A stretch of 33,270 bases of DNA from the NCBI GenBank assembly GCA_035759585.1, contig DASTUP010000134.1, forward strand, positions 1-33,270, given 5' to 3'. The notes under the pieces were generated by a model that saw nothing but the letters and a program-made list of their open reading frames with translations, had not been told where the DNA came from and did not search any database. The stretch comes from CAMLLJ01 sp035759585. GTDB taxonomy: Bacteria; Gemmatimonadota; Gemmatimonadetes; Gemmatimonadales; GWC2-71-9. The translations under genes were made by a program, and so were the position numbers. Numbering within the stretch: position 1 is the stretch's first letter; each line of letters opens with the position of its first letter. Positions 6,688 to 14,553 of this stretch are shown one piece after another.

Positions 6688-9240
6688 TCAGAATGTGAAA
6701 CCGAGCTCGATGTAGGCGCCGGTGCGCTCGTCGCTGTCGGCGATGGTAACCGTCAGGACGCCTGCGGGCCGGTCGAAGCCGAGGGAGAACCCGCCGCCGG
6801 TCGCGTGGTGCCACTCGTCCGAATCCTCACCGTCCAGCCAGACCCGCCCGCCGTCGGCGATGCCGTGGACCCCGAAGCCGAGTCCGAGCCACGGCACCCT
6901 GAAGAGCTCGAGCCGCAGTTCTGCGCCCCCATACGCCATTGCGTCACCTGCGAAACGCTGCTCGTCGAAGCCGCGGAGCGTCGAGGCGCCCCCGAGGAAC
7001 GCGGACTCGAAGAACGGGTACGTCCCGAAGACCGTGCGGCCGCCCGCGCGCAACGCGAGCACGGGGTCGAATACCGTCGCTACCGAAAGGTACGCGCGCG
7101 CATCTGCCCCGAGAGAGCCGAATGATTCCTCCGCATCCCATGCGGCGGGGAACGCGCTCCCCTCGGCTGAGAACGAGACGCTCAGCGGGCCCTCGTCGCC
7201 GGTGCGGCGGGAGTCTGATCGCCAGCGGGCCCGGGCGCCCACCAGGCCGAACTCTCCCGCTCCGTACGGGGCAGCCGAGCCGAAGGCGGGCTGTGCGCGA
7301 TCGGTGCGCGCATACTGCATGGCCGGGCCCACTTCGAGGGTCCCGCCAAGCAGATCGACCCCCGCCATCAGCTCCGCGGCATACCGGCCATGCTCGATCC
7401 GGTTGTTCGCCCCCTCGGCAATGCGGACGGTCTCGTTTCCGGAACCGTACCAGCGAATCACCTCGAGCCCGGAGGCGAGTCCGCGAAAGACCGGGTGCAG
7501 GCCACCGCCCTCACGCCGGAGGTCCATGCCGATGCGGAATCGCGTATCGTTCGGGCCCCACGCATGATCGAGCTCGAGCGTCGTGAGCCGGGCGTACGGC
7601 CAGGTCCGGAAGCCGTATCGCGTCATGCGGCTCCCGATGCTCGTGATGAGGCCGAGGTCGGTGTAATAGCGTACATCGACGGTTGGGGCCATCGAGCCGC
7701 CCCGATCGGGAAGCGGCGGAAGCGTATCGCCGTCTTCCACGCGCCAGGGACGGCGGTCGAAGAGGGTGTCCGGCCCGTAGGTGAATTCCTCGGGCGGCTC
7801 CGGAAAGTCGTAGATCCGCGCGAGCCCTCCCGCATCCGAGACGGCGTTGTCTCCCTTGCCGCCGATGATCCGCACTACGATGTCGCTGCGCCCGGCGCTG
7901 CTCACCGAAACGGTGTCGTCCCCACCGTGGAGATAGACCCTCACCTCCCTGGTCTGACCCGGTACGAAGCGGCGCTCGAAATACGGCGCGTCGTCCTCGG
8001 CCTCTTCGCGTGCATACAGCGAAATCGTGACCGCGCCGTCGGCCGCGTACGCAACGCGGGAGCGGTCGGGCTCATCGGTTCCGTGCACATCCACCACCAG
8101 CGCGAGCGCTCTGTAGTAGTCCATCGCCGCCGCATGAAGGCCGTTGCGCCGGGCGATGAGCCGGCCCGTCACGCGCTCTTCACGCTCGGGCCGGTATTCC
8201 GGCGGGAGCTCGGATTCGGCGGAGCGGATGATGCTGTCGGAGAGGCGGTCCACGACGAATGTCGCCAGTGAGTCCCAGGCGGCACTGTCGAGCGGCGCGA
8301 GGACGGCGGGATCGAGCGAGCGGCTGTTGAACGTCAGCCCCTTGAGCGAGATCGTCGGCGCGAAGGAGAGCAGCTTCGGCGCGGCAAACCGCGCGAGGCC
8401 GGGCAGGAAGCCGTCGAAGTGAAAGAGTGCGTTGTCCCGGTCCCGCGGAATGGGCACCCACCACTCGCGCCCGTCGCGCTCCAGCCTGGCCCAGCGCCAC
8501 TGGTCCTTGTGGCGGTCCCAGTCGTTGATGAGGAAATCGAGCAGCCGCGCCTTCAGGAACGAGTGCGCATCGATGCGGACCTCCGGGTCCTCCCGCAGCT
8601 CCTCGAGGAGGTCGAGGCTGTTGACGATGTCGTCGGACCCCGCGAATCCGGGCTCGCCATCGGGGAGATCGTCCATGAACTCCTCGATGATGCCGAGCAT
8701 CCCGGCGTACTCCTCGCGGAACTCGCCGAGCTGCGGATCGTCCGGCATGATTGCGAGCTGCGGCTGCGCGTGCAGGACGCCGATGGCGGACGCGAGGGGC
8801 GGAACGATCAACGCGCCTCCCGGGTGAGCGTGGCTCACCTGGTCGTTCACGATCCCGACGATGAAGGAGCGCCGCAGCCCCTCGGGCAGGATCGAGCTCA
8901 CGTCCTTCTGCACCGACCGGAAGGTCCACTCCCATCCTGCCGCATTCTCCAGCCGCAGCGACCTGGTCTGCTCGCCACCGCCGGACTCCGTCGCCCGGAG
9001 CCCCCCGTCGAACCGGTCGAGATCGAGGATGGGGACCTTGATCGGCTTGACCCAGAGATCCCGGTATCCCGACCCGAAGAAGAAGCGGTGCACCGGCCCG
9101 CCGGCGTGCGAGCTGTCGGCGGCGGTCACGACCGTGTCGGTACCGACGCGCGGGGGTGGCTCGAGCCTCGGCTCCTGCGCTGCCGCGGACCCGGCAAGGA
9201 GCAGCATCGGGAAGCCCAGGAGGGAAGGGAAGCGAGGCAT
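6688..9240 (-). CDS. Outer-membrane beta-barrel protein with N-terminal kinase-like domain
   Basis: The 850-residue precursor begins with a signal peptide (MPRFPSLLGFPMLLLAGSAAAQ). Residues about 50-330 look like an atypical kinase fold: a TFRSVQKD strand with a candidate ATP-binding Lys, then LINDWDRHKDQW (Asp240-His244) and PIPRDRDN (Asp267, Asp269). These are spaced like the catalytic and metal-binding loops of FAM20/CotH/HipA-type kinases. A central beta-rich region (about 370-500) follows, then a C-terminal barrel of the BamA/TamA (Omp85) type. The barrel has the lid motif STLRGF (Arg756-Gly757-Phe758), alternating strands and a terminal Phe (GFTF). No POTRA repeats are recognised. The gene lies 11 nt after a metallophosphoesterase gene. 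The kinase reading is inference from motifs; the barrel is well supported. Confidence 0.8.
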   Translation of the reverse strand: MPRFPSLLGFPMLLLAGSAAAQEPRLEPPPRVGTDTVVTAADSSHAGGPVHRFFFGSGYRDLWVKPIKVPILDLDRFDGGLRATESGGGEQTRSLRLENAAGWEWTFRSVQKDVSSILPEGLRRSFIVGIVNDQVSHAHPGGALIVPPLASAIGVLHAQPQLAIMPDDPQLGEFREEYAGMLGIIEEFMDDLPDGEPGFAGSDDIVNSLDLLEELREDPEVRIDAHSFLKARLLDFLINDWDRHKDQWRWARLERDGREWWVPIPRDRDNALFHFDGFLPGLARFAAPKLLSFAPTISLKGLTFNSRSLDPAVLAPLDSAAWDSLATFVVDRLSDSIIRSAESELPPEYRPEREERVTGRLIARRNGLHAAAMDYYRALALVVDVHGTDEPDRSRVAYAADGAVTISLYAREEAEDDAPYFERRFVPGQTREVRVYLHGGDDTVSVSSAGRSDIVVRIIGGKGDNAVSDAGGLARIYDFPEPPEEFTYGPDTLFDRRPWRVEDGDTLPPLPDRGGSMAPTVDVRYYTDLGLITSIGSRMTRYGFRTWPYARLTTLELDHAWGPNDTRFRIGMDLRREGGGLHPVFRGLASGLEVIRWYGSGNETVRIAEGANNRIEHGRYAAELMAGVDLLGGTLEVGPAMQYARTDRAQPAFGSAAPYGAGEFGLVGARARWRSDSRRTGDEGPLSVSFSAEGSAFPAAWDAEESFGSLGADARAYLSVATVFDPVLALRAGGRTVFGTYPFFESAFLGGASTLRGFDEQRFAGDAMAYGGAELRLELFRVPWLGLGFGVHGIADGGRVWLDGEDSDEWHHATGGGFSLGFDRPAGVLTVTIADSDERTGAYIELGFTF

Positions 9241-9251
9241 CGGCCAGTCCT

Positions 9252-10391
9252 TTACTCGAGGAAAGCGGAGAACGCTTCGGTCGTGGCCGCGTCCGAATCG
9301 ACCGTGATCACGCCGAGCCGCACCCGACCGTCATTCAGGAAATCGAGCCGCATGAAGCCGCTGAGCGATGCGGCGAACCGCGTCGCATCCGTCTGGTGCA
9401 CTTCCGTCACATGACCGTAGATGCCGGTGCCGCTGATGAGCAGGTGGCGTGCGGAGTGGCCGCGAAGCACCTGCAGGTCGTGCTCGTGGCCCGAGACGTA
9501 GACGAGCGGCTTCCGGCGCGCGAAGACCCAGTCGAGCGCGCGCCGCATCCGGACGTTCTCCGGCCCGTTCACGTCCTGGTTCGACGAGCCCTGCTTGCGA
9601 TTGAAGGCGTAGTAGGAGCCGAAGATCGGGAGCGGGATCCAGAGGTCGTCGATCAGCGTGCGCAGCGGAAAAAGGTGCGGCAGCAGCCCGAGATGGGCGC
9701 CATGAATGCCGCCCGAGCGGAGCGGATGGTGCGCGGCGATCACGACGTGGCGAGCCCCGGCCTGCGCGATCGCGGAGTCCAGCGCCCGGATGGCCTGCGG
9801 GCGCTCGTACTCGCGGCAGCCGTCGGTCGAATCGCGCGGCTTCTCGAAGTCGTGAAGCCACCATTGCGTGTCGATGAGCACGAGCCGCACGCGGCCGGTG
9901 TCGACGACCTCCGGCCCGGGGCAGCCGCCGGCCGGGAGCATCGAGACGTACGGCGATCCGTAGATCTCGATGAACGCCGCCTGCCGCCGGATCGCCTCCC
10001 AGCCGCCGGGGCCCATGTACTCCCAGTCGTGATTGCCGGGGATGAAGATCGTGCGCGTCTGCGTGCGCGTGCCGACCCCGATCTGCGCGAGCAGCTGCTT
10101 CTCCGCGCCGTCCCGGCCGGTCGCGCCGGTATCGGGGAGGCCCATCGGATAGATGTTGTCGCCGAGATAGACGATGAGCTTCGTGGCGGGCGCCTCGGTG
10201 ACCAGGCGCTCGAGCGCCATGAGCACCGGCTCCTCGTCGTGCGGCGCGCCGGCATCTCCGATCAGGAAGAGTGTCGTCTCGATGGCGGCGGGATCCGCGG
10301 CGGGCGCAGGTGGTTCGGGCTCCCGGATGACGCGGCTGCAGCCTGCGAGGAGGACGAGCGCGGTCGCAGCCGCCCAGCGGCGGGCGCTCAC
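9252..10391 (-). CDS. Metallophosphoesterase lipoprotein (purple acid phosphatase-like)
   Basis: This is a 379-residue calcineurin-like phosphoesterase anchored as a lipoprotein (LLAGC lipobox, Cys18). All five metal-binding blocks are present: GDAG (Asp46), GDNIYP (Asp78, Asn79), GNHDW (Asn120, His121), AAHHPL and SGHEHD. The order and the GDNIYP motif fit the tartrate-resistant (purple) acid phosphatase-like subgroup, which acts on phosphomonoesters outside the cytoplasm. The GTG start overlaps the stop of the upstream propeller lipoprotein (GTGA), and the next gene is the kinase-like barrel protein. The substrate is unknown; by context it may act on whatever the kinase-like domain modifies, or on envelope phosphate polymers. 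Confidence 0.9.
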   Translation of the reverse strand: MSARRWAAATALVLLAGCSRVIREPEPPAPAADPAAIETTLFLIGDAGAPHDEEPVLMALERLVTEAPATKLIVYLGDNIYPMGLPDTGATGRDGAEKQLLAQIGVGTRTQTRTIFIPGNHDWEYMGPGGWEAIRRQAAFIEIYGSPYVSMLPAGGCPGPEVVDTGRVRLVLIDTQWWLHDFEKPRDSTDGCREYERPQAIRALDSAIAQAGARHVVIAAHHPLRSGGIHGAHLGLLPHLFPLRTLIDDLWIPLPIFGSYYAFNRKQGSSNQDVNGPENVRMRRALDWVFARRKPLVYVSGHEHDLQVLRGHSARHLLISGTGIYGHVTEVHQTDATRFAASLSGFMRLDFLNDGRVRLGVITVDSDAATTEAFSAFLE

Positions 10392-11275
10392 CGGAGCGGC
10401 TCCGGATAGATCGTGACGGCAGCGGTGCGCCCGGTGGCTTCATCCGCGATGAAGAGCATCCCGTCGCTCGTCCACGCCACGCCCTCGGGCTGCCCATGGT
10501 CGGCCGGAAGCGCGCGGGCAACGATGATGCGTCCCTCGGCGGAGACCTCCAGGTAACCCTGCTCCGGCCCCGCGACGAGGATGAAGGTGCCGGTATCATC
10601 GCGGCGGGTGATGCCGGAGGCGGAGAACTCCTCCCATTCCGGCATGCGCGCGCGGATCGAATCGGCGGGCACCTCGATCCGCTCCGCGGAGCGGCTTCCG
10701 ACCGGCCACCGGTAGAGGTGGAGGGCACCGCCAAAGGCCTTTCGCGCCTTCTTGCAGGCGATGACCAGGGCATCCCCATCCACCGTCATCCCCTCGAACT
10801 CCTCGCAATCCTCCCCGACCGGCGGCTCGGCGGTGCGATACGGCACGCGCTCGCCATTTCGCCCCTCCTCGAATTCGTAAAGCCGTCCCCTGCTCGTGAG
10901 GAGCCAGAACGTCGAACCGCGAATTGCGAGCGCCTCGAAATCAGCGGTCACATCGTCGGGCCCGAGCGAGAATCGTTTGACGACTATTCCGCTGCGGTAG
11001 TCGATCTCGAACAGGTCCCCGGTCTCGTCGCCGTGCGCGAACAGCCGGCCGTCCGGCGCAATCGCGAGGCCGGAGACCTCGCTCAGCGCGCCGGGAAGCT
11101 CCCATCGAGCGACCGGCCGATCGGCCACGCCCGCCGCACGAACCTCCGTGGTCCGTTCCGCGAAGGCCGCCTCCCGCTCGGCGGCCGTGCGCTCGAGCTG
11201 CGCTCCGCGGTCCGGGTCGCAGGCCGCCGCGAGGAGCAGCACGACGAATGACGTATATCTAGGGCCTGGTGGCAT
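10388..11275 (-). CDS. Beta-propeller lipoprotein, SdiA-regulated/phytase-like
   Basis: The start at 11275 gives a 295-residue lipoprotein with a hydrophobic signal and lipobox LAAAC (Cys19). The mature part has repeated propeller-blade motifs: SGLAIAPDGRLFAHGDETGDLFEID, DFEALAI, EEFEGMTVDGDALVIACK, SASGITRRDDTGTFILVAG and PEGVAWTSDGMLFIADEA. This pattern resembles the SdiA-regulated (YjiK) and esterase-like phytase families, which bind ligands or calcium on a propeller face; enzymatic activity is not assured. A longer in-frame start exists upstream but would bury the signal peptide. It overlaps the DUF4956 gene by 17 nt and the phosphoesterase gene by GTGA, so the three are probably translated together. 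Confidence 0.75.
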   Translation of the reverse strand: MPPGPRYTSFVVLLLAAACDPDRGAQLERTAAEREAAFAERTTEVRAAGVADRPVARWELPGALSEVSGLAIAPDGRLFAHGDETGDLFEIDYRSGIVVKRFSLGPDDVTADFEALAIRGSTFWLLTSRGRLYEFEEGRNGERVPYRTAEPPVGEDCEEFEGMTVDGDALVIACKKARKAFGGALHLYRWPVGSRSAERIEVPADSIRARMPEWEEFSASGITRRDDTGTFILVAGPEQGYLEVSAEGRIIVARALPADHGQPEGVAWTSDGMLFIADEATGRTAAVTIYPEPLR

Positions 11276-12350
11276 CGTCCTTCGTCGCAATTTCGAATTC
11301 CGCCCCCTGGATCGCATCTCCGCCGCAGCCGAGGATTGCGCTGACGACATCGTCCGCCGCCTTCTTCCGCACGCGGACCAGATAGTAGAGCGCCAGCGGG
11401 CGACCCTCCGCGGTTTCCACCCCGTCGAGATGATAGCGCTTGGTGAGCTCCTTCAGCACCGGCTCGACGGCGGCGCGACCGGCGGCCTCGTCGCTCACCG
11501 TCACCTTCAGCACGCCGTTGTAGCGCGGCTTCTTCGACTTTCCATCACCACCACCGAGCATGTCGCGCACGCGGGCAAAGCGCTCGGCCAGCGCATCCGC
11601 CTTCTCCGGCGTGAGCGAGAGAACCAGATCGCGATCGGGAATGGCGCGCGCGTCCGCCGTGTCGATGAGCGTCTCGAGCGGCTCCGCCCAGCCTGCCCGT
11701 GGGGCCAGGTTGAGCGGACTCCGCCCGAAGTTGGTGCGCCAGATCGTGAGGATCAGCACGTTGAAGACGAGCGAGAGCACCGCGGCGATCGTGAGCGCCT
11801 GCACGCCGGCGGCGAGGCCGACGCCGATCGAGAGGAAGATGAAGACGGTGTCTCGCGGGTCACGGAGGTTGTTGCGGAAGCGGACCCCCGCCATGATCGC
11901 GGCGAGGCTGAACGCGAGGGCCAGGCTGTTGCGGACCACGAGCACGACGCCCGCGACGACGATGGGAAGGACGAGCATCGTCTGCACGATCGACTGCGCG
12001 TACCCGGTCGAGCGCCGCACCGCCATGTAGACCCACGAGACCGGGAGCATGAGGAAGAGCGCCCCGATCATCACGACGAACGTCGTGAGCACCGACTGGA
12101 GGCGCGGCGAGAGATCGGTCTCGCCGAGCATGGCGAGGGGCGTGCCGCTGGCGAGTCCGTCGTTGAGGAGCTGCGGAATGACGATCGCCTCCTCCAGCCG
12201 TTCCCCGGCGAAGAGCACGTTGGCCGGGGGAAAGACGCGCACGAGCACCGTCGTGACGAGGACGAGGAAGGCGTAGTAGACGAGCAGGCGACGAACCGGC
12301 GACTCCGATCCCCCGGTGGCGAGGTCCATCATCCTGGTAAAGAACGCCAT
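11259..12350 (-). CDS. DUF4956 family membrane protein
   Basis: This is a 363-residue protein whose N-terminal half has four or five transmembrane helices and the conserved DUF4956 stretch PIVVAGVVLVVRNSLALAFS, AAIMAGVRFRNNLRDPRDT and VFIFLSIGVGLAAG. The basic RFRNNLRDPRDT loop would sit at the membrane surface. The C-terminal half (about residues 245-363) is a soluble cytoplasmic domain with KPRYNGVLKVTVSD and a final mixed alpha/beta unit. DUF4956 function is unproven; from memory, such genes often neighbour VTC-type polyphosphate polymerase and CotH-kinase genes, which matches the phosphate-related theme of this operon. It is the first gene of its operon; two dyads resembling CRP/FNR sites lie 75-120 nt upstream. 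Confidence 0.88.
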   Translation of the reverse strand: MAFFTRMMDLATGGSESPVRRLLVYYAFLVLVTTVLVRVFPPANVLFAGERLEEAIVIPQLLNDGLASGTPLAMLGETDLSPRLQSVLTTFVVMIGALFLMLPVSWVYMAVRRSTGYAQSIVQTMLVLPIVVAGVVLVVRNSLALAFSLAAIMAGVRFRNNLRDPRDTVFIFLSIGVGLAAGVQALTIAAVLSLVFNVLILTIWRTNFGRSPLNLAPRAGWAEPLETLIDTADARAIPDRDLVLSLTPEKADALAERFARVRDMLGGGDGKSKKPRYNGVLKVTVSDEAAGRAAVEPVLKELTKRYHLDGVETAEGRPLALYYLVRVRKKAADDVVSAILGCGGDAIQGAEFEIATKDDATRP

Positions 12351-12424
12351 CTCGCGGCTCCGCTCGTGAGTCAGGGCACGGTCGCCCGGGGTCCTATGGC
12401 TCGACTATCGCTGCAATGTGCGGC

Positions 12425-12448
12425 CGTCACAGTCGGGTGTCTGTGACG
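12425..12448. promoter_or_regulatory. Perfect 8-bp dyad upstream of DUF4956
   Basis: CGTCACAG (12425-12432), eight bases, CTGTGACG (12441-12448). The half-sites contain TCACA and TGTGA, the CRP/FNR-type pentamers, but pointing outward. The dyad lies about 75-98 bases upstream of the DUF4956 ATG, a position suited to an operator or activator site. Confidence 0.4.
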
Positions 12449-12454
12449 TGGGTA

Positions 12455-12470
12455 CGTGATCCGGGTCACG
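12455..12470. promoter_or_regulatory. CRP/FNR-like site CGTGA-N6-TCACG
   Basis: The half-sites CGTGA (12455-12459) and TCACG (12466-12470) are separated by six bases. This matches the TGTGA-N6-TCACA architecture of CRP-family sites except for the outermost base on each side. It is six bases beyond the first dyad and 105-120 bases upstream of the DUF4956 start, consistent with a class-I activator position. Confidence 0.4.
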
Positions 12471-12533
12471 AATGGCGCGGGCGCCTGGCCGCAGGGCCGC
12501 GAGGTCCGGCACGGGACACTCAAGCAATTAAAA

Positions 12534-12570
12534 GCGCACACGAAAACACGAAAGGACGAAAGGCGCCGTG
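12534..12570 (+). repeat. Dispersed ACGAAA-type repeat, copy B
   Basis: The segment begins GCGCACACGAAAACACGAAAG and ends GACGAAAGGCGCCGTG. It matches copy A at 134-161 and is inverted relative to copy C at 12696-12733, making a large imperfect inverted repeat with about 125 bases between arms. Confidence 0.75.
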
Positions 12571-12695
12571 CACGCGACGGGATCGGTGCGTCGGGCGGAC
12601 ATGGGCACATCGCGAAAGCGCGAAATGGAACGAAGCAACCGCGCGTGCGGCTCCGTCCGCACAACAGCCCACCAGAGACCCGGAGCCGCACCGAC

Positions 12696-12733
12696 CACGG
12701 CGCGGTTCGTCCTTTTCGTGTCTTCGTGTGCGG
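12696..12733 (-). repeat. Dispersed ACGAAA-type repeat, copy C (inverted)
   Basis: Read on the minus strand it begins CCGCACACGAAGACACGAAAA and ends ACCGCGCCGTG. It pairs with copy B across about 125 bases. The B-to-C unit (12534-12733, 200 bases) has the architecture of a miniature palindromic element inserted between operons. It lies 33 bases downstream of the moeA stop and so may also act as an mRNA end structure for the gpmI-moeA operon. Confidence 0.75.
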
Positions 12734-12766
12734 TTTTCTTGCCGATCGCGCGCGGAACGGCGCGCG

Positions 12767-14026
12767 CTAGAAGGGCGGCAGTTCCTGGTGCGCGGGATCG
12801 TCGAGGCGGATGGCGAGGATGTCGGCGCCGGCGGGGGTCTGATGCTGGCCTTCGGGAATGACGAGGAGGGCGTTCGCGCGGACCATCGACGTGAGGATGC
12901 CGGAGCCCTGTGGCCCGGTGAGGCGCGCGGCGAGGTCGCCCTCGCGGCCGGTGACGATGGCTCTGAGGAAGTGCTGCAGTCTTGGCTTGAGCGTGATCGG
13001 CTCCGCGGCGCGCGCCACGACGCCCTGGCGGAAGGGCAGCCGATGGCCCGCCATGCGCCGGATCGCGGGGCGGACGAAGAGCTCGAAGGTGACCATCGTG
13101 CTCACCGGATTCCCCGGCAGCCCGATCCACGGGATCCCGCCGAGGAGCCCGAAGCCGACCGGGGCACCGGGTCGCATCCGCAGCTTCCAGAACTTCTGGT
13201 CGACGCCCATCGCGGCGAGCACGGTGCGGAGATGGTCGTGCTCGCCGACGCTGATCCCGGCGGTCGTGACGATCAGGTCGCAGTCGAGTCCCCGCGCCAG
13301 GTGGGCGCGGACGCTTTCCGGCGTGTCGCTGGCGATGCCGAGGTCGACCGGCTCGCCACCCGCGCGACGCACGAGTGCAGTGAGCGTGTGCGAATTGCTG
13401 CTTGCCACCTTGCGGCCGGAGAGGATCTCCTCGGGCTGGTCGATGTCGACGATTTCGTCGCCGCCGCTCAGGATGGCGACGCGCGGGCGCCGGTACACGA
13501 GCGGGTGCGCCACCGCCATCGACGCGAGCACGCCGAGCTCCGCCGGGCCGAGCGCGGTGCCTTCGCGCAGAACGATGTCGCCGCGGCGGAGATCCTCGCC
13601 GGTGAGGCGGATGTTGACGCCGGCGTCCCGATCATCGAAGAGCGACACCGTTTCCGCACCCTCGTCGGTGTCTTCCTGGCGCACGACGGTGTCCGCGCCT
13701 TCCGGCAGTGGAGCTCCGGTAAAGATCCGCGCCGCTTCACCCGCACCGACCGGACGCGAAGGGAAGGTGCCCGCCGGGATCGTTTCGACGACACGGAGCC
13801 GGACCGGCGAGTCGCGCCGCGCACCCCGGATATCGGCGGCACGCACCGCGTAGCCATCCATCGCGGAATTGGTCCAGGCAGGGAGGTCGATCGGGCTGGC
13901 GATCTCCTGGGCCAGCACCGAATCGAGCGCGTCGTCGAGCGGCACGCGGAGCGGGGGCTGGCGGGAGACGTGCTCGAGGATGGTGAGGGCCGCATCCCGC
14001 GCGGCGAGCGGCGGCCCGGCGCTCAT
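12767..14026 (-). CDS. moeA: Molybdopterin molybdotransferase MoeA
   Basis: MoeA inserts molybdate into adenylylated molybdopterin in the cytoplasm, giving the active cofactor. The 419-residue protein has the full family length and domain order: the elongated N-terminal region with SPIDLPAWTNSAMDGYAVRAADI, RIFTGAPLPEGADTVVRQED, then the MoCF-binding domain with RVAILSGGDEIV, GRKVASSNSHTL, TTAGISVGEHDHL, RMRPGAPVGFG and GLPGNPVSTMVTFELF, and the C-terminal beta-barrel (about residues 335-415). The ATG at 14026 overlaps the mobB stop (ATGA). It is the last gene of the gpmI operon and works with the adjacent mobA and mobB, pointing to a molybdenum enzyme encoded elsewhere. Confidence 0.97.
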   Translation of the reverse strand: MSAGPPLAARDAALTILEHVSRQPPLRVPLDDALDSVLAQEIASPIDLPAWTNSAMDGYAVRAADIRGARRDSPVRLRVVETIPAGTFPSRPVGAGEAARIFTGAPLPEGADTVVRQEDTDEGAETVSLFDDRDAGVNIRLTGEDLRRGDIVLREGTALGPAELGVLASMAVAHPLVYRRPRVAILSGGDEIVDIDQPEEILSGRKVASSNSHTLTALVRRAGGEPVDLGIASDTPESVRAHLARGLDCDLIVTTAGISVGEHDHLRTVLAAMGVDQKFWKLRMRPGAPVGFGLLGGIPWIGLPGNPVSTMVTFELFVRPAIRRMAGHRLPFRQGVVARAAEPITLKPRLQHFLRAIVTGREGDLAARLTGPQGSGILTSMVRANALLVIPEGQHQTPAGADILAIRLDDPAHQELPPF

Positions 14027-14553
14027 TCAGGGATCTCGACCGCACCGCTCCAGACCAGGGTCGACAGGGTCGAGAGCCACGCCGTATCGCCGAAGCGGAG
14101 CACGGGGCAATTCGCCCGGAACGACGCGTCGTCGGTCACGATCGCGAGCCATTCGCTGCTTCGCGGATCTGCGGCGTCGTACAGCGGAGTGGCGGATACC
14201 GAAGGGCGGAAGATCTCGATCTTCGGCAGAGGCGCCCGGCTGAAGCCTTCCGCGATGACGATGTCCGCGCCCGCGAGATACTGCCGCGCGAGCCCGATCG
14301 GGTCGTAGTCGTCGGGCGAGCGCTCGAAGAGGACGCGCAGGCTGGGCGACGCGATGAGCGTGCGCTCGGCGGGACCTTCATTGAAGTGGCGCCAGGTGTC
14401 GCTGCCCTGCCGATCGGCATCGACGGGATGATGGCCGTGCTTGAGCGTCATCACGCGCTTGTGCCGCCGGACGAGCTCCGACACGAGCGCCACGGCGAGA
14501 GTGGTCTTTCCCGAGTTCTTCCGACCGACTACGGAGACGATTCGCGTCGCCAC
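14023..14553 (-). CDS. mobB: Molybdopterin-guanine dinucleotide biosynthesis adapter MobB
   Basis: MobB is a GTP-binding accessory protein that assists MobA in making the guanine-dinucleotide form of the molybdenum cofactor. The 176-residue product starts with a strand and Walker A P-loop GRKNSGKTT (Gly10-Thr18), followed by LKHGHHPVDADRQGSDTWRH, a MobB-specific switch, and DIVIAEGFSRAPLPKIEIFR in place of Walker B. A GTG start at 14553 places the first strand at the N-terminus; it lies inside the 3' end of mobA (25-nt overlap). The stop overlaps the moeA start. MobB is often dispensable, so its retention here with mobA suggests a working bis-MGD pathway. Confidence 0.94.
   Translation of the reverse strand: MATRIVSVVGRKNSGKTTLAVALVSELVRRHKRVMTLKHGHHPVDADRQGSDTWRHFNEGPAERTLIASPSLRVLFERSPDDYDPIGLARQYLAGADIVIAEGFSRAPLPKIEIFRPSVSATPLYDAADPRSSEWLAIVTDDASFRANCPVLRFGDTAWLSTLSTLVWSGAVEIPE

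Larger units (their letters stand above)
12351..12766. other. Non-coding spacer between the DUF4956 operon and moeA
   Basis: The 416-base spacer separates two minus-strand operons. It holds, in order, the leader of the DUF4956 gene, two dyads (12425-12448 and 12455-12470), and an inverted pair of ACGAAA-type repeats at 12534-12570 and 12696-12733. No tRNA or credible gene was found; reading frames here come from the repeat. Confidence 0.65.

Noticed and set aside
12416..14308. 630-residue plus-strand frame opposite moeA
   Set aside because: Shadow of moeA and of the ACGAAA repeats; no domain and highly charged composition.
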